In this document: in pieces, positions 46,044 to 54,157 of the stretch
How positions within the stretch are numbered: position 1 is the first letter of the stretch
How the letters are laid out: every line of letters begins with the position of its first letter
Translations under genes and position numbers: made by a program
The notes under the pieces: generated by a model
Databases searched by the model: none
What the model saw: only the letters and a program-made list of their open reading frames with translations
What the model was told of the DNA's origin: nothing
Assembly (NCBI GenBank): GCA_963717215.1
Contig: CAVQVS010000006.1
Location: forward strand, 372,001-436,000
DNA from: Roseiarcus sp963717215
GTDB lineage: Bacteria > Pseudomonadota > Alphaproteobacteria > Rhizobiales > Beijerinckiaceae
Length of the DNA stretch: 64,000 nucleotides
Direction of reading: 5' to 3'

Positions 46044-46138
46044 TCGTCAGGACCGCAACGCACTTCCCTATCACCGCGTTGTAGCTCTAAACTACCGGGC
46101 CCGATCTCCGCCCGCTCGCGCCAGAGGACTGCGCCGTT

Positions 46139-46885
46139 ATGTCATCCGGTCTGATCCGTTTCTTTGTCGCAAGCTTTCTCGCTCTTGCAGCGGTCGTCCC
46201 CTATGCGAGCCTCGCTCAGCAGCAGGCGCCGGCCACGGCTCCCTCAACGCCCGCGCCGGCCAGCCAATCGCCGACACCCGCGGTTCCGCCAGCGGTCCAG
46301 GCCCCGGCGGCTCCATCACCCGTTCCCGCGAAACCAGCCGAGGCGCCTTCCGCTACAAATCCGGCGCCCAGCGGTGCAGAGGGCGCCAGCCCTACGGGAC
46401 CCGCGACCTCGGGCGAGGGTTCAACGGGCGAAGCCGTAGATCTCCCTCTCCGGTCCTTCGCCTATGTCGAAGGAAAGGCGGACAAGGATGAGATTTACAG
46501 CGCCATTCTCACTTCGCTGGCCTCAGTGAAGCGCGAAATGGACAAGGCGAACCTCGCATCCTCGGGCCGCCCGCTCGCCGTCTTTGTCGAGTCGGATGAC
46601 ACCGGTTTCAAATTTCACGCAGGTTATCCGCTTGCCGCGGCGCCCGAGGGCAAATCAAGCCTCTCTGACACGGTCAAGATCGGACAAACGCCAAGCGGCA
46701 AGGCGATGCGCTTCGAGCATCAGGGCGCATATGGCGACATCGACGCCACCTATGACGCCATCACAGCCTACCTCGACGACAAGGGAATCGATGCGCAGGA
46801 CACCTTCATCGAGGAATATGCGAACGACGTGAAGGATCCCGATGATCCGACGCTGCAAGTCAACATCTATGTGCTGCTGAAATAA
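46139..46885 (+). CDS. Exported protein with Pro/Ala-rich linker and GyrI-like effector-binding domain
   Basis: 248 residues. Signal peptide ('FFVASFLALAAVVPYASLA'), then about 75 residues of Ala/Pro/Ser-rich disordered linker, then from about residue 100 a GyrI/SOUL-like effector-binding fold: 'RSFAYVEGKADKDEIYSAIL', 'FHAGYPLAAAPEG', 'GKAMRFEHQGAYGDIDATYD', 'DTFIEEYANDVKDPDDPTLQ' and 'VNIYVLLK'. Such domains usually follow a DNA-binding domain in the cytoplasm; here it is exported with no DNA-binding part. Possibly a periplasmic small-molecule binder. Immediately after gcvPB on the same strand (95 bp) but probably separate. Confidence 0.75.
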   Translation: MSSGLIRFFVASFLALAAVVPYASLAQQQAPATAPSTPAPASQSPTPAVPPAVQAPAAPSPVPAKPAEAPSATNPAPSGAEGASPTGPATSGEGSTGEAVDLPLRSFAYVEGKADKDEIYSAILTSLASVKREMDKANLASSGRPLAVFVESDDTGFKFHAGYPLAAAPEGKSSLSDTVKIGQTPSGKAMRFEHQGAYGDIDATYDAITAYLDDKGIDAQDTFIEEYANDVKDPDDPTLQVNIYVLLK

Positions 46886-46914
46886 GCCCGCCCATCGCGA
46901 TTCTGGTCGGCGAG

Positions 46915-48720
46915 CTATTGCGCAGCCGCGGTCAGCGCCGCTGCGCCGGTCTCGAACTGGAGCCGGGCCAGGCGTGAATAGAGGCCATTCGCCGCCATGA
47001 GAGAGGCGTGAGAGCCTTCCTCGACTACGCGCCCCGCTTCAATGACGAGGATCCGATGCGCGTTGATGATCGTCGCCAGCCGATGAGCGATCACAAGAGT
47101 CGAGCGGCCCTTCATCAGCGTTTCAAGCGCACCCTGAACCAGAGTTTCGCTCTCGGCGTCGAGGGCCGAGGTCGCTTCGTCGAGGAGCAGCACCGGAGCG
47201 TTTTTCAGGATCGCGCGGGCGATCGCGACGCGTTGCCGCTCGCCGCCCGACAGCGTCACGCCGCGCTCCCCCAAGGCAGTATCGTAGCCGTGCGGCATGG
47301 CGGAGATGAAGCCGTCCGCAGCCGCCTGTTTGGCCGCGGCGACGACGGCCTCGCGGGTCGCGCCCGGCGCACCATAGGCAATGTTGTCGGCGACGGTCGC
47401 GCCGAAGATGAACGCATCCTGCGGTACGAGCGCGATCTCGGCGCGCAAGTCGGCCGGGTCGAGCTTCGAGATGTCGACCCCGTCGAGCGTCACCGAGCCG
47501 CTTCCCGGGTCGTAGAACCTGAGCGCAAGCTGGAACAGCGTTGATTTGCCGGCGCCTGACGGGCCCACGATCGCGACGGTCTCCCCGGGAGCGACGCGGA
47601 AGCTGACGTCGCGCAAGACGGCCCCGTCTTGGCGGCCCGGATAAGCAAATGAGACATCACGGAATGCAAGCTCGCCGCGGACCGGCTTTGCGAGCTTCAT
47701 TGGCCGTGCGGGCGCAACGATGCGCGGCTTGACCGCCATGATCTCGCCGATGCGCCCGGCCGCCCCTGCGGCCTGGGAAACCTCGTTCCACACCTCCGAC
47801 AATTGTCCGAGCGCGCCGGCGCCGAACACGGCGAACAGCACGAACTGCGACAGAGCGCCTCCCGTCATCTGCCCGGCGATTACCTCTTGCGCTCCAAGCC
47901 AGAGCACGACGACGACGCTGCCAAAAGCGAGGAAGAGCGCGGCCGCGGTGACGATGGCGCGCGCCTAAGTCATCGTTCGCGCCGCCTCATAGGCGCCAAA
48001 GGCGGCCTCGCGATAGCGGTTGGCGGTGAACTTTTCTGCCAGGAACGACTGCATGACGCGCACCGCCGACAAGCTTTCGGTGGCAAAGGCGGTCGCGCCC
48101 GCCAGCCTGTCCTGAGCGCGGCGTGAGCGCTCCCGCACTGAGCGTCCCGCCGCATAGAGCGGCAGGACGATGATTGGGATCGCCGCCAGCACGAACGCGG
48201 ACAGCTTTGGGCTCGTGACCACCATCATCGTGATCGCGCCGACGAACAGGAAGAGATTGCGCAGCGCCAACGACGCTGAGGAGCCGAACGTCGCCTTGAG
48301 CTGCGTCGTGTCCGCGGAAAGGCGCGAAGCGATGTCGCCGGTCTTCTCGCCATCGAAAAAACTCGGATCGAGGCGGGTCAGGTGGGAGAAGAGATCGGCG
48401 CGAAGGTCGGCGACAACCCGTTCGCCGAGCGTCATCACCAGGTAATATCGCGCGCCGGAAGCCAGCGCGAGCACGGCAACGACACCGATCATGGCGAGAA
48501 AGTAGGCGCGTATCAGTCCCGCGTTGGAATCGGAGAAGCCAAAGTCGATCATGCGCCGAACGGCGATCGGCACGACGAGCGTCGCGGCGGAAGCGATGGT
48601 GAGCGCCACGAGCGCAAGCGCAATACGCCCACGATGGGCGAAGGCGTATGGCGCGAGCGGCTTCAAGGCGCCGAGCGAGACGCGGGACCTTTTGCTGCCC
48701 ACATCGGCGGCGGATGACAT
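46915..48720 (-). pseudogene. MsbA/LmrA-type ABC exporter (membrane domain + ATPase) with in-frame TAG
   Basis: From ATG 48720 (GAGGAG upstream) an ABC exporter membrane domain runs to 'FGAYEAARTM-T', then TAG at 47965-47967, then the same frame continues 'ARAIVTAAALFLAFGSVVVV', 'LWLGAQEVIAGQMTGG' and a complete ATPase: Walker A 'GPSGAGKSTLFQLALRFYDP', signature 'LSGGERQRVAIARAILKNAP', Walker B 'LLLDEATSALDAES', H-loop 'VIAHRLATI'. The total of 602 codons is the normal half-transporter length. A single nonsense change inside a transmembrane/coupling region would abolish function unless suppressed. Relatives export lipids or hydrophobic compounds. Confidence 0.85.
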
Positions 48721-48830
48721 TGTTAGGCGGCTCCTCGGGTTGTGCGGCGCTTTAGGTACCGCTTTTTCGCCCAAATCAAGGCCGGCTACGCCGGTCGGGC
48801 GATCCTGCCGGCGCCGCCCGTGGGACCGGC

Positions 48831-48859
48831 TTGCCTCAAACAGCCGCGCACGTTATAGG
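48831..48859 (+). promoter_or_regulatory. Predicted rpmE promoter
   Basis: TTGCCT (48831-48836), 17-bp spacer, TATAGG (48854-48859). Puts the transcription start near 48866, directly before the leader hairpin. Confidence 0.5.
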
Positions 48860-48870
48860 AGCGCCAACAA

Positions 48871-48901
48871 AAAGAGCCGCCGGACCTCCGGTCGGCTCTT
48901 T
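48871..48901 (+). promoter_or_regulatory. Terminator-like hairpin in the rpmE leader
   Basis: Arms AAAGAGCCGCCGG and CCGGTCGGCTCTTT pair almost perfectly around ACCT (one unpaired T), followed by GCTTATTT. It lies between the predicted promoter and the rpmE start at 48927, so it is inside the leader of rpmE and not behind another plus-strand gene. Candidate attenuator or L31-autoregulation site. Confidence 0.6.
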
Positions 48902-48926
48902 GCTTATTTCACTTGAGATCTCGACG

Positions 48927-49160
48927 ATGAAGTCCGACATCCACCCCAAGTACCACATGATCAAGGTCGTCATGACCAATGGCGTCGAATTCATGACCCG
49001 CTCGACTTACGGCGAAGAGGGCGCGACGCTGAACCTGGATATCGACCCGAACACACATCCGGCCTGGACTGGCGGATCGCAGCAGTTGCTTGATCGCGGC
49101 GGCCGATTATCACGCTTCAACACCCGCTTCGCCGGTATGGGTCTCGGCGGCAAGAAGTAG
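48927..49160 (+). CDS. rpmE: 50S ribosomal protein L31
   Basis: 77 residues from ATG 48927. 'MKSDIHPKYHMIKVVMTNG', 'DIDPNTHPAWTGG', 'GGRLSRFNTRF' are L31. It lacks the CxxC zinc-ribbon cysteines, so it is a zinc-independent (C-minus) L31, usual in many Alphaproteobacteria. Encoded alone and divergent from the ABC exporter. Confidence 0.95.
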   Translation: MKSDIHPKYHMIKVVMTNGVEFMTRSTYGEEGATLNLDIDPNTHPAWTGGSQQLLDRGGRLSRFNTRFAGMGLGGKK

Positions 49161-49208
49161 CCGGTTCCCTTTCGACGCCGCGCTTTATGAGCGCGACCGT
49201 CTTGCAGT

Positions 49209-50093
49209 TCACCCGCCGGACGAGCCGACCGAACGCGGCGGCAATCTGCGAATGCCTGAGACCCCGCCGCCTCCGTTGGCAGCAATTCGCCTGCGCGCCT
49301 GCGCCAGAGGCTCGCTAACCGTCTTCATGTGCCAGCCGTTGGCGTGAAGCAGCGTGACGGGGTCGCGCATGATTCCGACGTGGCCCTTCCAGAATATGAG
49401 ATCGCCACGCGCAAGCGGCGCGCTTGAATCGTCGACCGCCAGGGCCTCGCCCAGCATCGCTTCCTGCATGTCGCTGTCGCGCGGCGACACGATTCCGCCG
49501 GCCATGAGCGCGGTCTGAACTAAGCCCGAGCAGTCGATGCCTTCTGACGTCCGGCCGCCCCAAAGATAAGGCGTCTCTATAAAGCGCTCCGCGACCGCGA
49601 CCCAGTCCGGTTCGTTTGCGCCAAGCTCAACCAGGCTGCGCGACCAGAGGTGAAGTCCGTCCTCCGAGACCGCGAAGTCGCCCTCTTGGCCGACGACCTT
49701 CAAAAGCGCGCCAAGCGAGAGCGCCATGCGCGGCGGCAGCTTGATCGCGGGGCCGGGATAGGCGTGCGTGCGCAGCGCCGCGACGCGATGGGTGGGCGCA
49801 GATACGGCCCCGAGCGACGAACTCGGAAGATAGCCGACATACTGGTCCCGCGCGAGTTGGGCCCACGCCCACCCGTCTTGCTCATCGTAAACGGTGACGC
49901 TTTCGCCGCGGAGCGCTTCAGTCTCGAGCGGCGCGTCCGCTTGCGGAGAACGCCGGAGCGGCGCGCTCGCGGCGATGATCCGCATCGCTCGGCCCTCCGC
50001 GTAACGCGGCGCGTCCACGAGGCCGCGCAGAGGCTCGGCCGCGAGGTCGGCGCGGACGGGCGTCAAGCGGCGATCGAAGGAGGCAGCGGGCAT
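49209..50093 (-). CDS. NlpC/P60-family cell-wall peptidase
   Basis: 294 residues from ATG 50093 (GAAGAGG upstream). Two SH3-like segments ('IIAASAPLRRSPQADAPLE', 'VTVYDEQDGWAWAQLARD') precede the NlpC/P60 domain (about 175-290) with catalytic Cys in 'GIDCSGLVQTALMAG', His in 'WKGHVGIMRD' and third residue in 'LLHANGWHM'. Cleaves peptidoglycan stem peptides (D-gamma-Glu-DAP bonds) in relatives. No signal peptide is obvious, as in the rhizobial cytosolic relatives that recycle muropeptides. Confidence 0.9.
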   Translation of the reverse strand: MPAASFDRRLTPVRADLAAEPLRGLVDAPRYAEGRAMRIIAASAPLRRSPQADAPLETEALRGESVTVYDEQDGWAWAQLARDQYVGYLPSSSLGAVSAPTHRVAALRTHAYPGPAIKLPPRMALSLGALLKVVGQEGDFAVSEDGLHLWSRSLVELGANEPDWVAVAERFIETPYLWGGRTSEGIDCSGLVQTALMAGGIVSPRDSDMQEAMLGEALAVDDSSAPLARGDLIFWKGHVGIMRDPVTLLHANGWHMKTVSEPLAQARRRIAANGGGGVSGIRRLPPRSVGSSGG

Positions 50094-50127
50094 GAAATCC
50101 TCTTCGGCTGGCTCCGGCGACCCCGGC

Positions 50128-50949
50128 TCAGTCCCGCCATTCAAACCGGAACACCTGAGACTTATCAGCAAAGCCCTTCAGTCGCCGTTCGCCCAACGCC
50201 ACGAACCGCGCGGCATCTTCATCCTGGCACAGCTCGCGCGCGAATCCCGAAACGATAATGCCGTTGGCCTCGGCTTCGCTGCATAACCGCGACGCGAGTT
50301 GGACCGTCGAACCAAACAGGTCGTTGTGGTCCTCAACCGGTTCCCCGGCGTCAATGCCGATCCGAACGCTCAGGGTCTCGGACGCGTCAAGGTTGTACGC
50401 GGCGAATCGCCGCTGGATATCGGCGGCCGCGTGCACGGAGTTCGCCACGTTGTCGAAGGAGGCCATAATGCCGTCGCCGGTGTGCTTGATCTCGCGTCCG
50501 CCGTGGGTTTCGAGGCTGCGCCGGACCAGCGCGTCATGCGCCCGCACCAGTTCAAGCGCCGCGCTGTCGCCAAGCCGCGTTGTCATCTCGGTGGAGCCAA
50601 CGATGTCGGTGAACATGACAGCCCGCAAGCCGGACTCCCCGGCAGATGCGGACTCGCCCGGGGCTGCGCGGGGATCGCCAATGCGGCCGAGGAACGCCTC
50701 GACGGTAGCAAGGTCCACCGGAACGATGGCGTTGGGGATTGCGCCATGCGCCTCGCGATGAACTCGCTCGGCGGTCGCGGGGTCCGGCGCATGGACAAGG
50801 CAGAAAGCGGCCCCGTTGTTCTCGTCGAACCAATAGGCCATGTATTTGACGCCGTGCCGGTCCTGAATGTCGACGTCCCGGCGATGCGCCTCCGCGACAT
50901 CCTCGGCCTTCATGCCGCGCATGTCATGGCGGTCCATGTAGATCGGCAT
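50128..50949 (-). CDS. DUF4242 (SCO4226-like) domain fused to class III nucleotide cyclase
   Basis: 273 residues, no membrane segment. Residues 1-95 are a DUF4242 domain ('MPIYMDRHDMRGMKAEDVAE', 'VKYMAYWFDENNGAAFCLVH', 'PDPATAERVHREAHG'), a ferredoxin-like fold whose SCO4226 member binds nickel. Residues 108-270 are a cyclase homology domain: 'AVMFTDIVGSTEMTTRLGD' and 'EIKHTGDGIMASFDN' with the metal-binding Asp residues, and 'IGIDAGEPVEDHNDLFGSTV'. A cytoplasmic cyclase with a possible metal or small-ligand input. 34 bp upstream of the NlpC/P60 start, same strand. Confidence 0.85.
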   Translation of the reverse strand: MPIYMDRHDMRGMKAEDVAEAHRRDVDIQDRHGVKYMAYWFDENNGAAFCLVHAPDPATAERVHREAHGAIPNAIVPVDLATVEAFLGRIGDPRAAPGESASAGESGLRAVMFTDIVGSTEMTTRLGDSAALELVRAHDALVRRSLETHGGREIKHTGDGIMASFDNVANSVHAAADIQRRFAAYNLDASETLSVRIGIDAGEPVEDHNDLFGSTVQLASRLCSEAEANGIIVSGFARELCQDEDAARFVALGERRLKGFADKSQVFRFEWRD

Positions 50950-51074
50950 GCGATGGCCCCTCCCCCTTCATTATCGCCGCGTCGCAGTCCTATGTGAAGC
51001 AAGGGCGCCGTTGAGGCGCTGCCTTCCCGCCGACCCATTCCCAATGTAGCGTGCAGAAAAATGAGACCGCCGCG

Positions 51075-52762
51075 ATGAACGCCCTTGCCGACCGACAGGA
51101 CAATTTCCGTAAGCCTCTCGACCCCTACGGGGCCGTCACCCACGAGGTGCTCAACCAGCCGGTCGAACTCGTCGACACCAACCTCTACGATTCAGACATT
51201 GCTCTGAAGGAAGCGGTCGCACGCGAAGGCGCGGACTGGGCCGGCGACGCGCTCGCCGCCTTCGGCGCCCGCGCGGGGTCGGCGGAATTCCTGGAGCTGG
51301 GCACGCTGGCGAACAAGAACGCGCCCGAACTCGACACCCACGATCGATACGGGAGGCGCGTCGATCTCATCCGCTTTCATCCCTCCTACCATGCGTTGAT
51401 GAAAGCCTCGATCGAGGACGGGCTCCATTCGTCGCCCTGGACCGATCCGGGCGAAGGCGCGCAAGTGGCGCGAGCCGCGCGCTCCTACATGCAGACCGAG
51501 GTCGAGGCCGGTCACGGCTGCCCGATCACCATGACCTTCGCCGCCAGTCCTTGTCTCAAATTGCAGGGCGACCTCGCCGTGCAATGGCTGCCGAAGATCC
51601 AGGCGCGCGTCTACGATCCGCGTAACATTCCCGCCGAGCAGAAGCAGGGCGTGACGATCGGCATGGCGATGACCGAGAAGCAGGGCGGCTCGGACGTCCG
51701 CACCAACACCACGCGGGCGATTCCTGTCGGCGCCGAGGGAGGGGGCCAGGCTTACGAACTCGTCGGCCACAAGTTCTTCGTCTCGGCGCCGATGTGCGAC
51801 GCGTTTCTCGTTCTCGCCCAGGCGCCGGGGGGCTTGTCGTGTTTTCTCGTTCCCCGCTGGCGGCCGGACGGGACGAAGAACCCGCTGCAGATCATCCGGC
51901 TCAAGCGCAAGATGGGGAATGTCTCCAACGCCTCGAGCGAGACCGAGCTTCGCGGCGCGCTCGGCTGGATGGTAGGCCCGGAAGGTCGGGGCGTGCCAAC
52001 GATCATCGAGATGGTCGCCATGACGCGCTTCGACTGCATGATCGGCTCGTCCGCCGGCATGCGGATGGCGGTTTCGCAGGCGATCGATCATTGCCGGCAG
52101 CGGAAGGCCTTCGGCGCCTTCCTGATCGACCAGCCGCTCATGACCGCCGTGCTCGCCGACCTCGCGATCGAGGCCGAGGCCGCGCTGACCCTCACCATGC
52201 GCATCGCCCGCGCGCTCGATCATCGCAACGATCCTCACGAGGACGCGCTGGTGCGCCTAGGCTCCGCGATCGGCAAATACTGGATCTGCAAGCGCACGCC
52301 CAGCCACGCCTATGAAGCGCTCGAATGTCTCGGCGGCTCGGGGGTGATGGAGGATGGCCCGATGCCGCGCCTCTATCGCGAGGCGCCGGTCAATGCGATC
52401 TGGGAGGGGAGCGGCAACGTGCAGTGCCTCGACATCGCCCGCGCGATCCAGCGCTCGCCGCAGACGCTTGAAGCCTATTTTGCGGAGATGTCTCGCGGTG
52501 AAAGGCGAAAGCGCGGCGCTCGACGCCCATGTTTCGGCGCTCAAGGACGACCTCCGCGACCTCGGCGACTTCGAGGCCGCATGCCCGCGATCTCTGCGAC
52601 CGGCTCGCGGTCGGGTTGCAGGCTGCGGCTCTATGGCGGGCCGGCTCGCCCGTCGCGGACGCCTTTTGCCGGTCGCGCATCCAGACGAGAGGCGCGCACA
52701 ATTATGGGGCGCTCAAGGGGGTGGATGCGAAGGCGATCGTCAAGAGGGCGGCGCCACGCTGA
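51075..52762 (+). pseudogene. AidB-like acyl-CoA dehydrogenase, C-terminus disrupted by two frameshifts
   Basis: From ATG 51075 the frame is intact for about 475 residues and matches AidB/isovaleryl-CoA-dehydrogenase-like proteins: 'GHGCPITMTFAASPCLKLQG', 'GMAMTEKQGGSDVRTNTT', 'YELVGHKFFVSAPMCDAFLV', 'FDCMIGSSAGMRMAVSQAID', 'ALECLGGSGVMEDGPMPRLY', 'REAPVNAIWEGSGNVQCLDI'. After 'EAYFAEM' (about 52490) the match moves to another frame ('VKGESAALDAHVSALKDDLR'), then to a third ('LCDRLAVGLQAAALWRAGSP') ending 'GALKGVDAKAIVKRAAPR' at 52762. The lesions fall in the C-terminal helical domain. E. coli AidB binds DNA and is induced by alkylation damage. Convergent with the LexA-controlled gene at 52855. 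Confidence 0.8.
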
Positions 52763-52854
52763 CGCCTCAACCCCAGTCGTCAAGGTGCAGAGGAAGAGCC
52801 AAATCCGCGAGTCCGGATTGAGCGTTTTCAATGGCTTGCGGCGGAATTCGCGAG

Positions 52855-53349
52855 TCACTTTCGCCCGGGCCTTCGAGCGCGAGCGGACGTACGACGGGCT
52901 GCGGGAGCCGCCGCGTCTCCAGTTTCTTCGCGCGGAAGCGGAACAGCGGCGAAGCCGTGATAGCGGTCGAGCTCGCGAACAATTTTCACAACACGATCGA
53001 CGGCCTCAAAATTCGTCCCGTCTTTGGGGTCGTGCATCGCGGTGAAGGACACGAGCAGCGCTTCGTTGAGACGGTTGACCTGAAGCGCGAGGAATTCGGC
53101 AGGGGGCTGCGGCATGCGCTCGGCTAGAATCTCGCGAACAAGATTGCGCATCCGCTTGAGCGTAAGGCCCTCGCTGGCCGCGATCTCCGGCACCGACGCG
53201 CCGCGATTGAGGAGACCCACGATCCGCTCGTCGCGCCGAACCTTCTCGAGCCGCCTGGCCATCCGTATCTCGGAAGACCCGCCGCGCCGAGCAGGCTTCG
53301 CGGGTGGAACTTTGGCAGAACCGGGGTTACGAGTTTCGCTCATCGTCAT
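52855..53349 (-). CDS. SOS-regulated small HTH (homeodomain-like) protein of unknown function
   Basis: 164 residues from ATG 53349 (or 53343). Basic, with a homeodomain-like HTH at about residues 35-75: 'RRDERIVGLLNRGASVPEIA', 'ASEGLTLKRMRNLVREILAE', reminiscent of phage terminase small-subunit or Rep-type HTHs; a helical middle ('NRLNEALLVSFTAMHDPKDG'); and an Arg/Ala-rich tail 'RRTSARARRPGRK' suited to DNA binding. Directly upstream is a LexA box overlapping a good promoter, so it should be made after DNA damage. No ribosome site; predicted transcript starts at the ATG, so likely leaderless. Function not recognised. Confidence 0.75.
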   Translation of the reverse strand: MTMSETRNPGSAKVPPAKPARRGGSSEIRMARRLEKVRRDERIVGLLNRGASVPEIAASEGLTLKRMRNLVREILAERMPQPPAEFLALQVNRLNEALLVSFTAMHDPKDGTNFEAVDRVVKIVRELDRYHGFAAVPLPREETGDAAAPAARRTSARARRPGRK

Positions 53350-53385
53350 CAGAACAAATATAGAACATACTTCTGCATTTGGCAA
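53350..53385 (-). promoter_or_regulatory. LexA (SOS) box overlapping a leaderless promoter
   Basis: Minus strand: TTGCCA (53385-53380), 17-bp spacer, TATATT (53362-53357), then seven bases to ATG 53349. The alphaproteobacterial LexA operator GTTC-N7-GTTC (53366-53352) covers the -10, so LexA binding would block RNA polymerase. Confidence 0.8.
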
Positions 53386-53568
53386 GAAAATGTCGTTTTT
53401 AGATTTCCCGCGTGGCCTTTGGCGCGGTTCAGCGCGCGCACCCTCGTGGGCTACACTCTTCAAAGGTCCGCAATAGCTCGAAACCCGACATCCAGAGGCG
53501 TTGCAGAAATCAAGATTTGTGCACCGCCAACCGGCCAATCCGTCGACGGCGAAAGCCGCGCCGACAAC

Positions 53569-53877
53569 CTAAAGCTTTCTCCTGGCGTCGAGAAACCATT
53601 TTTGATTTAGCCATTTTTGATTTAGGATGAGGCAGGTCAAAATCACACCACCTGATCCGATCTGAACCCACCATAAAACCGTAAGAATAATGCTTTGTGT
53701 ATCTGTTATATAGACAACTGAACGCTTGACTTCGTACGGCACAGTCCTTCCCAATTCAGAATTGGGCACCCTTGAATAACCAACGAAGGTAGTATCGAGC
53801 AGCGCTCGAAGAACCATGGCAGCGACCCATATCGCTCCGGCTACCCCTAATACGGCCGCTCGTATTTTCTTGGGCAC
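53569..53877 (-). CDS. Small two-helix membrane protein
   Basis: 102 residues from GTG 53877, preceded by AAGGAG at good distance (an in-frame TTG at 53886 is too close to it). Two membrane segments: 'AAVLGVAGAIWVAAMVLRAL' and about residues 63-85 ('SIILTVLWWVQIGSGGVILT'), with a polar loop between them. The C-terminus holds a duplicated five-residue unit (NQKWL-NQKWF) encoded by a 15-bp tandem repeat. AT-richer than its neighbours. No family recognised. Confidence 0.55.
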   Translation of the reverse strand: MPKKIRAAVLGVAGAIWVAAMVLRALLDTTFVGYSRVPNSELGRTVPYEVKRSVVYITDTQSIILTVLWWVQIGSGGVILTCLILNQKWLNQKWFLDARRKL

Positions 53878-54157
53878 CTGCCGCAATCTCCTTGGAGACG
53901 GTGATCAGTCCCGAAGACGAGCATTAGTCAAGATTTCTGCGCCGCCTTCGCGCATCAATCGCGTCAAAGGTTTATGGGGCGCAGAAATCAGATGCAAAAC
54001 GTCTTCTCCCAACCCGAGGCTTTCCGCGATCAAGTGTCGGCTTCACGTCGAACTTTGCCACAGGTTCTGGCTGAAATCCGCCCGATCATTTCGCGCAAGC
54101 CAATCGAATTTTGACCAAGGCCGAAGGCGGCTCTCGCACGGAACTCGGAGAGAGAGC

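Noticed and set aside
3595..48720. Genome-wide recoding of TAG as an amino acid
   Set aside because: Although two ABC genes have in-frame TAG, other genes here end normally in TAG (epimerase at 557, permease at 5573, lipB at 19160, rsh at 33283), with neighbours starting right after. Isolated nonsense changes or read errors fit better.
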